9,272 bases of DNA from Desulfobacteraceae bacterium (GTDB lineage Bacteria; Desulfobacterota; DSM-4660; Desulfatiglandales; HGW-15), in contig RPPU01000134.1 in the NCBI GenBank assembly GCA_003819975.1, positions 1-9,272 of the forward strand. Reading direction: 5' to 3'. The position numbers and the translations under genes were made by a program. Below, piece after piece: positions 4,028-9,272 of the stretch (its first letter is position 1; every line of letters begins with the position of its first letter). Under the pieces are notes generated by a model. That model worked only from the letters and a program-made list of their open reading frames with translations, did not search any database and was not told the origin of the DNA.

Positions 4028-5656
4028 ATGGGTGTAGCCACATATATCAAAGATGAAAAAGACGCCATTAAAGAAGTTATTCTCCAATCCGGCATTAAAA
4101 TCAAGGAAGCGTACACTCCGGAGGATCTGGAAAGGGTCGGGTTCGACTACCAAAAAGATCTGGGCCATCCCGGCGAATTTCCTTTTACCCGGAGCATTCA
4201 CCCGCTCGGGTTTCGCAGCCGCAATTGGACCACCCGGCAGTATACGGGTTTCGGAACTCCGGAGCAGACCAACGAGCGCTTCAAACTGATGATCAACCAC
4301 GGGCAAACCGGCCTCAATGTCGCCTTTGATTTGCCGACCCAGATGGGCTATGACTCCGATCACCCTTTGGCTGAAGGCGAAGTGGGCCGGGTGGGCATGG
4401 CGGTCGATTCATTGCGTGATTTTGAAATCGCTTTCAAGGATATCCGGCTGGATAAAATCGGCTCGGGCCTGACGATCAATGCCGTGGCCTCCATCATGCT
4501 GGCCATGTATCAGGCGGTTGCGGAAAAGTTCGGTTATAAAAAAGAGCAGATCTCGGCCACACCCCAGAACGATATCTTGAAGGAAATGGTCGGAAGAGGG
4601 GCCTGGATCTATCCGGTGGAACCGGCGGTGCGGCTGATCGGCGATACCATCGAATACGCCATGAAAGAACTCCCCAAATGCAACCCGGTTTCGGTTGCCG
4701 GTTATCATATCCGCGAATCGGGCTGCACCCCGGCCCAGGAGATTTCCTATGCCTTCATGATCGCGTTTGCCTACATCGATAATGTGGTGGCGCGCGGTTA
4801 TAAAGTGGAAGATTTCGTGGGCGGTTTTACGTTTAATCTGAATATCTACGGCAATCTATGGGAAACCGTCACCAAATTCCGGGCGGCCCGCAAATTATGG
4901 GCCAAGTTGTTGCGCGAAAAATACGGAGTTCAGGACCCCAAAGCCTTGTTCCTCAGGGGCATCTTCGGCGGCGGCGGGTCCGGCATGACCAAGCAACAAC
5001 CCGAGAATAATATCATGCGCGGGGCCTATTATGCCTTATCCGCCGCTCTTTCCGGCGCCCAGACCACGGCGCTTTGTTCCTTTGATGAGGCCTATACCAT
5101 TCCGACCGAACGGGCCGCTTTGCTTTCTTTACGAACTTTTCAAATCTTGATGGATGAGATCGGGTTGCGGGACACGGTGGATCCTCTGGCCGGTTCCTAT
5201 TTTATCGAGACCCTGACCAAAGAAATGGAACAAAAAATTTTAGAGGAAATGGAAAAAGTCGCCAAAGTCGGCGGCATGGTTCAAGCGGTTTCATCGGGAT
5301 ATGTGCAGCGCGAAGTGGCCCGGCAGGCTTACGAATATGAGAAAAAATTGCAGGAGGGCCAGGTGATCAAGGTCGGCGTCAATAAATACACCGAAGGCGT
5401 GGACATGGAAGTGGAACTACACGAATACGACGAGACCTGGGCGAACAAGCAGATTGAGCGATTAAAGGATTTCAAGAGGACCAGGGACAATAAGGCGGTT
5501 AAGGAATCTTTGCAAAAGCTGGAAAAAGCGGCCAAAGAACAAAAGAACGTGATGCCCTATCTGGTCGACTGCTGTAAAGCTTACGCCACCATCGGCGAGA
5601 TGGCCGATGTGTTTAGGAATGTTTTCGGCGAACATAAAGAACCCAGTATTTTTTAA
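4028..5656 (+). CDS. Methylmalonyl-CoA mutase-like large subunit (divergent acyl-CoA mutase)
   Basis: A 542-residue catalytic (TIM-barrel) subunit of the adenosylcobalamin-dependent acyl-CoA mutase family, which moves a CoA-carboxyl group between adjacent carbons. Aligned from memory with Propionibacterium MutB at a constant offset, it keeps the carboxylate-recognition pair Tyr72 (Tyr89) and Arg190 (Arg207), plus Gln180 (Gln197), His227 (His244), Arg65 (Arg82), Lys305 (Lys321) and Glu354 (Glu370). This argues against isobutyryl-CoA mutase, which has Phe and Gln at the first two positions. Several otherwise conserved residues differ: Gly266 for Arg283, Ile312 for His328, Gly314 for Gln330 in a GGGG stretch, and Cys350 for Asn366. 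It is therefore a divergent clade, probably acting on a dicarboxylyl-CoA such as a substituted malonyl- or succinyl-CoA. The start at 4028 has GAGAGGG upstream. No B12-binding domain is fused; that role belongs to the 134-residue subunit upstream. No epimerase or MeaB chaperone gene is in the window. Confidence 0.9.
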   Translation: MGVATYIKDEKDAIKEVILQSGIKIKEAYTPEDLERVGFDYQKDLGHPGEFPFTRSIHPLGFRSRNWTTRQYTGFGTPEQTNERFKLMINHGQTGLNVAFDLPTQMGYDSDHPLAEGEVGRVGMAVDSLRDFEIAFKDIRLDKIGSGLTINAVASIMLAMYQAVAEKFGYKKEQISATPQNDILKEMVGRGAWIYPVEPAVRLIGDTIEYAMKELPKCNPVSVAGYHIRESGCTPAQEISYAFMIAFAYIDNVVARGYKVEDFVGGFTFNLNIYGNLWETVTKFRAARKLWAKLLREKYGVQDPKALFLRGIFGGGGSGMTKQQPENNIMRGAYYALSAALSGAQTTALCSFDEAYTIPTERAALLSLRTFQILMDEIGLRDTVDPLAGSYFIETLTKEMEQKILEEMEKVAKVGGMVQAVSSGYVQREVARQAYEYEKKLQEGQVIKVGVNKYTEGVDMEVELHEYDETWANKQIERLKDFKRTRDNKAVKESLQKLEKAAKEQKNVMPYLVDCCKAYATIGEMADVFRNVFGEHKEPSIF

Positions 5657-5657
5657 A

Positions 5658-5696
5658 ATGTTTTTTGATCCTGAAAAACATAGGATCAAAAAACAT
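5658..5696. repeat. Post-stop palindrome, copy 3 (14-bp perfect stem, 11-nt loop)
   Basis: ATGTTTTTTGATCC (5658-5671) and GGATCAAAAAACAT (5683-5696) are perfect reverse complements around an 11-nt loop TGAAAAACATA. It starts 1 nt after the mutase stop codon. The loop itself resembles a displaced right arm (AAAAACAT), as if one arm had been partly duplicated. Confidence 0.88.
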
Positions 5697-5699
5697 CCA

Positions 5700-5719
5700 T
5701 TCCGGCATGGTCGCCGGAA
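5700..5719. repeat. Short CCGG palindrome following copy 3
   Basis: TTCCGGC (5700-5706) and GCCGGAA (5713-5719) form a perfect 7-bp hairpin around ATGGTC. It occupies the place of the composite CCGG/GGAAC repeat in the other two spacers and appears to be a shortened form in which the central GGAAC hairpin is missing. Confidence 0.75.
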
Positions 5720-5784
5720 AAAGAAGTTTATGAAAAGGCTTTCCAAATGAGAGGGGGTGGAAAAAGAGACCAAGGCTTTCCCGC

Positions 5785-5815
5785 GTCATTCCGGCTGAAA
5801 GCATGTCGGAATGAC
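5785..5815. repeat. Hairpin GTCATTCCG...CGGAATGAC upstream of dctP
   Basis: GTCATTCCG (5785-5793) and CGGAATGAC (5807-5815) pair perfectly over 9 bp around a 13-nt loop. It resembles the widespread GTCATTCCCGC-type intergenic palindromes. It lies between the mutase palindrome and the dctP leader and may simply be a repeat or may help separate mutase and transporter transcripts. A tandem AAACGGT pair follows at 5818-5831. Confidence 0.7.
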
Positions 5816-5895
5816 ATAAACGGTAAACGGTTTGTGGATTCTATAGATAAATAGCCGATGTTTCTGAAATCGAAACCAAAAAGGAGGGATCAACA

Positions 5896-6921
5896 ATGTT
5901 TAAGAAGATAGCCTTATTGATGGGTGGGATTTTTTTAACAGTACTATTTATTACCGTCATGCCGACGGAATGTAACGCCGCCGATACCATTAAACTGACT
6001 TATGCCAATTTTCCACCGGCGCCGACCTTCCCTTGCGTGCAAATGGAGCGCTGGGCCAAAGAGGTTAAAGAACGAACCAAAGGAAAAGTCGAAATCCAGA
6101 CTTTTCCCGGAGGAACCCTGTTGGCCGCTAAAAATATCTTTGACGGCGTCATATCCGGTAGCGCGGATATCGGCAATTTTGCCATGAGCTACCAACCCGG
6201 CCGTTTCCCGGTATCCGAAGTCGTCGATCTGCCGATCGGTTTCTCGAGCGCCAGGGCGGCCAGCCTGGCTCTTTATGATCTTCTCGAAAAATACAAACCC
6301 AAAGAATTCGAAAAAGTAAAAATTATTACCGCCTTTACCTGCCCACCGGCCAATATTATGACCAAAACGCCCGTGAAGTCGCTTAAGGACCTCAAAGGGA
6401 TGGAACTGCGCGTAGCCGGCACGGCTTCAAAGATCATCGAACTGATCGGCGGCATCCCGATCGCCATGCCCCAGTCCGATACTCCGGAAGCATTGCAAAA
6501 AGGCACGGTCAAGGGCAATGTCTCTTTCATGGAAGTCTTAAAAGATTTCAATTATGCGGCCTATACTCCTAATGTCACCATGACCAACTTGTTTGTGGTC
6601 AGCTTCGCGGTGGTCATGAATAAAACCAAATGGGATGCTTTGCCGGACGATGTTAAAAAAGTCATCGACGACATGCGCAAGGAACAGGCTCAATGGACCG
6701 GCGAATATGTCGACAATCATGTCAAGTCGGCCCTGGATTGGTCTAAGGAAAAATATCAATTGCAAATCCATCAATTGCCCGCCAATGAAAAAAGCGAAAT
6801 TCCGAAACTTTTAGCTCCTTTGGTTGACGAATATATCAAACGAGTGACTCCTTTGGGAATTCCCGGCGACCAAGTGGTTAAAGATATCATGGCCCTGAAA
6901 GCCAAATACGATCCAAACTGA
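5896..6921 (+). CDS. dctP: TRAP transporter solute-binding protein, DctP family
   Basis: A 341-residue periplasmic binding protein that captures the substrate and delivers it to the DctQM membrane pair. A typical signal peptide is visible: MFKK, a hydrophobic core (about 5-22), and a likely cleavage near the TECNA-AD junction (28/29). The mature protein begins with TIKLTYANFPP. The conserved LKGMELRVAG segment carries Arg172, at the position of the family arginine that salt-bridges the substrate carboxylate. This is followed by the usual MPQSDTPEALQKGTVKGN region; the PLPIGF-like stretch here reads DLPIGFSS (111-118). The start at 5896 has an excellent AAGGAGGG nine to ten bases upstream. The ligand is an organic acid by family; which one cannot be read. 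A hairpin downstream, before dctQ, may favour higher expression of this protein than of the permease. Confidence 0.93.
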   Translation: MFKKIALLMGGIFLTVLFITVMPTECNAADTIKLTYANFPPAPTFPCVQMERWAKEVKERTKGKVEIQTFPGGTLLAAKNIFDGVISGSADIGNFAMSYQPGRFPVSEVVDLPIGFSSARAASLALYDLLEKYKPKEFEKVKIITAFTCPPANIMTKTPVKSLKDLKGMELRVAGTASKIIELIGGIPIAMPQSDTPEALQKGTVKGNVSFMEVLKDFNYAAYTPNVTMTNLFVVSFAVVMNKTKWDALPDDVKKVIDDMRKEQAQWTGEYVDNHVKSALDWSKEKYQLQIHQLPANEKSEIPKLLAPLVDEYIKRVTPLGIPGDQVVKDIMALKAKYDPN

Positions 6922-6930
6922 ATTTCAACA

Positions 6931-6963
6931 ACTCGCTTTCATCATGAAAAGGTGAGAGCGGGT
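6931..6963. other. Hairpin between dctP and dctQ
   Basis: ACTCGCTTTC (6931-6940) pairs with GAGAGCGGGT (6954-6963) over 10 bp with two G-U wobbles, around a 13-nt loop. It lies 9 nt after the dctP stop codon. No strong T run follows on the + strand, so full termination is unlikely. Such hairpins after binding-protein genes often stabilise the upstream transcript part; that role is inferred here. Confidence 0.5.
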
Positions 6964-7010
6964 TGGAAAAAATTTAAAATATGGATGATCCTTTCAAGGT
7001 TGGAGGGGAG

Positions 7011-7499
7011 ATGAAATTTATCCAACAAATCTTGGGTTTTCTAAATAAACTAGTGATTATTATTGGGGGGATTGCGGTTTTAGCTCTCATGAGCCTTGCC
7101 ACAATCAACGTGTGTTTCCGTATTTTTGGAAAGCCTTATGGGGGAACCTATGAACTGGTTGCCTTCTTGGGCGCAGTGGTCACTGCCTTTGCCCTCGGTT
7201 ATACCCAAAAAAAGAGAAGCCATATTGTGGTGGATATTTTTACGGACCGCTATCCTGAAAAATTAAAAAAAATAGTCGAATCCATCGGTTTTTTCGTTTG
7301 TACGATTTTTTTCGCCATTATCGCCTGGGTCATTTTACGGTGGGGCCTCCAAATTGCCCGTTCCGGTGAGGTTTCCGAGACCTTGAAAATTGTTTATTAT
7401 CCTTTCATCTTTTGCGTGGCCATTGGATTTCTCGTCTTATCGTTCACGTTGCTGGTCGATTTTTTAAACACGCTTATCAAGCAAGGAGATAATCAATAA
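7011..7499 (+). CDS. dctQ: TRAP transporter small permease subunit, DctQ family
   Basis: A 162-residue inner-membrane protein that forms the transport core with DctM. Four hydrophobic segments are visible (about 13-35, 46-64, 89-110, 126-152), the expected DctQ topology. Family-typical sequences include the PYGGTYELV stretch (42-50) before the second helix and QKKRSHIVVDIF (66-77) after it. I chose the ATG at 7011, which follows GGAGGGGAG directly (short spacing), rather than the in-frame ATG at 6981, which would add ten residues and has no clear ribosome binding site. The stop codon overlaps the dctM start by one base, so the two membrane subunits are translationally coupled. Confidence 0.9.
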   Translation: MKFIQQILGFLNKLVIIIGGIAVLALMSLATINVCFRIFGKPYGGTYELVAFLGAVVTAFALGYTQKKRSHIVVDIFTDRYPEKLKKIVESIGFFVCTIFFAIIAWVILRWGLQIARSGEVSETLKIVYYPFIFCVAIGFLVLSFTLLVDFLNTLIKQGDNQ

Positions 7500-8806
7500 T
7501 GGACGGCCCCCTGCTTGGAGTTCTCGGCATTTTGGTTATGTTCGCGGTCTTGTTTCTTTTTAGAATTCCGGCTGCTTTTGTCATGATGCTGGTAGGATTT
7601 TTAGGCATCGCCTATATCACTTCTTTTCGCGCCGCGCTCGGTATGATCGGACCGGACCTCTGGAATATGTTTTCCAACTACGGTCTGACCGTTATACCGA
7701 TGTTTATCCTGGTGGGAGAATTCATCCATTACGGCGGATATAATCACGGTCTTTATTACGCCACCTATCGCTGGTTCGGCCATTACCGGGGCGGCCTGGC
7801 GATTACGACCATCATGGCCTGCGCCGCTTTCTCGGCCATCAGCGGGTCCAACACAGCCACGGCCGCGACCATGAGCGGCGTCGCTATTCCGGAAATGAAA
7901 AAATACAAGTACAACCCGATCCTCAGCGCCGGCGCAGTGGCCGCCGGTTCGACGTTGGGCGTACTGATTCCGCCCAGCATTGTGCTGGTGGTTTACGGCC
8001 TCTATACCGGACAAAACATCGGCAAATTGTTTTTCGGCAATGTGATCCCCAGCGCCATCTTGACCCTCCTGATCGCGGCTACGGTTATTTTTATTTGCTA
8101 TCGTCACCCCGATTGGGGCCCCAAAGCCGAGAAAAGCACCTGGCGGCAAAGAATGAGCGCCTTACCGGATATCCTCGATATTCTTATTCTCTTCGCGATT
8201 ATTATGTATGCGCTTTTTACCGGCGTGGTTACGGCCACCGAAGCCGCGGCAGCCAGCTGTGCGCTCGGTCTGATTATCTGCCTTGTCAGAAAAAAATTAT
8301 CCTGGCCGGGATTTTTAGCCTCCATTTCCGACACCCTGCGTATTTCTTGCCTGGTCTTTATGATCCTGGCCGGAGCCATGGTTTTTGGAAGATTTTTAGC
8401 TTTATCGCGCTTGCCTTTTGAAGCGGCTACGATCATCGGCGGTCTGAACCTGCCCCCTTGGATGCTTTTGTCGTTGATTCTGCTTTGCTACATTATCGGC
8501 GGATGCGTCATGGATGCTCTGGCTTTTATGCTTATTTCCCTGCCTATCTTTTTTCCATTGGTCATGCAGTTGGGCTATGATCCGATCTGGTTCGGTCAGG
8601 TGATCTGCATCGTGACCACCATGGGATCGATCATGCCCCCGATCGGAATCTGTTGTTACGTCGTGGCCGGCATGTCGAAGGATATCCCTTTGGGCACGGT
8701 TTTCAGAGGCGGGCTTTATTACATCCCGGCCTATATTATATCCATTATTCTTCTGATGCTGTGGCCTTATGCGACAGTCCTGGTTCTTTCGAATTTAGTT
8801 CGATAA
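7499..8806 (+). CDS. dctM: TRAP transporter large permease subunit, DctM family
   Basis: A 435-residue polytopic membrane protein, the sodium-coupled translocation subunit of TRAP transporters. About a dozen hydrophobic segments run through the whole length. Family signatures are present: AISGSNTATAATM (113-125), GSTLGVLIPPS (150-160), TGVVTATEAAAAS (231-243), GCVMDALAFMLISLP (335-349) and GSIMPPIG (376-383). The start overlaps the dctQ stop (TAATG) and has AAGGAG upstream, indicating one transcript and coupled translation. With DctP it forms a complete tripartite system. The next gene, a CoA ligase, starts 13 bases after the stop, which suggests that the imported acid is activated at once. 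Confidence 0.95.
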   Translation: MDGPLLGVLGILVMFAVLFLFRIPAAFVMMLVGFLGIAYITSFRAALGMIGPDLWNMFSNYGLTVIPMFILVGEFIHYGGYNHGLYYATYRWFGHYRGGLAITTIMACAAFSAISGSNTATAATMSGVAIPEMKKYKYNPILSAGAVAAGSTLGVLIPPSIVLVVYGLYTGQNIGKLFFGNVIPSAILTLLIAATVIFICYRHPDWGPKAEKSTWRQRMSALPDILDILILFAIIMYALFTGVVTATEAAAASCALGLIICLVRKKLSWPGFLASISDTLRISCLVFMILAGAMVFGRFLALSRLPFEAATIIGGLNLPPWMLLSLILLCYIIGGCVMDALAFMLISLPIFFPLVMQLGYDPIWFGQVICIVTTMGSIMPPIGICCYVVAGMSKDIPLGTVFRGGLYYIPAYIISIILLMLWPYATVLVLSNLVR

Positions 8807-8819
8807 GAGGGGAGCAGTT

Positions 8820-9272
8820 ATGAAACCGACTTTTATGCCGACTTACAAAACCGATCAAGAATTAAAAAAACTCCAATTGGACGGATTAAAATGGACCGTG
8901 CAGCATGCCTATAACGGTTCGCCTGCATATCATAAAAAGCTGGAGGAGTCCGGAGTGCGGCCCAACGATATCCGTTCCCTGGACGATCTGCAAAAACTGC
9001 CTTTTACCACGGCTATGGATTTGCAGGAAGGGTACCCGTTCCCGTTGCTGTCCGTGCCCATGGAGCAAGTGGTCCGCATGCATGCTTCTTCGGGCACGAC
9101 CGGTAAAAGAAAAGTGCTTTGCTACACCCAAAAAGATATCGAGGATTGGACGCATTTTTTTGCGCGCTGTTACGAGATGGCGGGCTTGACCCGCGCGGAC
9201 CGGGTGCAAATCGCCGTGGGCTACGGCGTTTGGACCGCCGGGGTCGGGTTCCAATTCGGGTGCGAAAAATTC
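8820..9272 (+). CDS. Phenylacetate-CoA ligase-like (PaaK-type) AMP-forming acyl-CoA ligase, 3' end outside the window
   Basis: The first 151 residues of an adenylate-forming ligase of the PaaK type, which activates a carboxylic acid to its CoA thioester using ATP. Visible hallmarks are the N-terminal helical segment ending in AYNGSPAYHKKLEESGV, then the IRSLDDLQKLPFTT stretch, the ATP-binding P-loop ASSGTTGK (89-96), CYTQKDIEDW (101-110), and the GYGVWTAGVGFQFG region (134-147), which matches the GYGLFTGG area of PaaK. Family members are about 430 residues, so roughly two thirds is missing. The ATG at 8820 has GAGGGGAG upstream. The gene lies 13 bases after dctM and is probably co-transcribed with the TRAP genes. 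PaaK relatives act on phenylacetate, indoleacetate, benzoate-like and other acids, so the substrate is not fixed by family. Confidence 0.92.
   Translation, partial: MKPTFMPTYKTDQELKKLQLDGLKWTVQHAYNGSPAYHKKLEESGVRPNDIRSLDDLQKLPFTTAMDLQEGYPFPLLSVPMEQVVRMHASSGTTGKRKVLCYTQKDIEDWTHFFARCYEMAGLTRADRVQIAVGYGVWTAGVGFQFGCEKF

Noticed and set aside
4028..5656. Isobutyryl-CoA mutase (straight butyrate/isobutyrate interconversion)
   Set aside because: Isobutyryl-CoA mutase has Phe and Gln where this protein has Tyr72 and Arg190, the pair that binds a substrate carboxylate.
8905..9189. 94-codon + strand frame in the last part of the window
   Set aside because: It is out of frame with the PaaK-like ligase, whose conserved motifs run through 8820-9272 in another frame.

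Overview
The window is about 9.3 kb of a catabolic gene cluster, all genes on the + strand. It suggests an anaerobic or facultative heterotroph, most likely from Desulfobacterota or a relative. The pointers are a stand-alone B12-binding mutase subunit, a DctPQM-type TRAP transporter, a PaaK-type CoA ligase, an ETF-linked acyl-CoA dehydrogenase, moderate GC, and intergenic spacers rich in short palindromic repeats. The lineage is an inference from gene content only.

Layout: the end of an electron-transfer flavoprotein alpha subunit (1-1053); a repeat-filled spacer; an acyl-CoA dehydrogenase (1225-2358); a palindromic spacer; a GntR/FCD regulator (2646-3359); a second palindromic spacer with an operator-like dyad; the small B12-binding subunit (3518-3922) and the large catalytic subunit (4028-5656) of an adenosylcobalamin-dependent acyl-CoA mutase, separated by a nested hairpin; a third palindromic spacer; TRAP transporter dctP-dctQ-dctM (5896-8806); and the first 151 codons of a phenylacetate-CoA-ligase-like enzyme (from 8820, cut by the window end).

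How they may work together (inference): the TRAP system imports an organic acid, the PaaK-like ligase activates it to a CoA thioester, the B12 mutase rearranges its carbon skeleton, the acyl-CoA dehydrogenase introduces a double bond, and ETF takes the electrons. The GntR regulator probably responds to an acid or CoA intermediate. The substrate cannot be read from the window. The mutase keeps the Tyr and Arg that recognise a free carboxylate in methylmalonyl-CoA mutase, but it has lost several other residues that are usually conserved. A rearrangement of a substituted malonyl- or succinyl-CoA is therefore a better guess than plain propionate metabolism.

The most unusual non-coding feature is a family of perfect palindromes, ATGTTTTTT...AAAAAACAT, that start 1-2 nt after the stop codons of three genes (acyl-CoA dehydrogenase, regulator, mutase large subunit). 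Their T and A runs have the opposite order to an intrinsic terminator, and each is followed by a CCGG-centred palindromic repeat.
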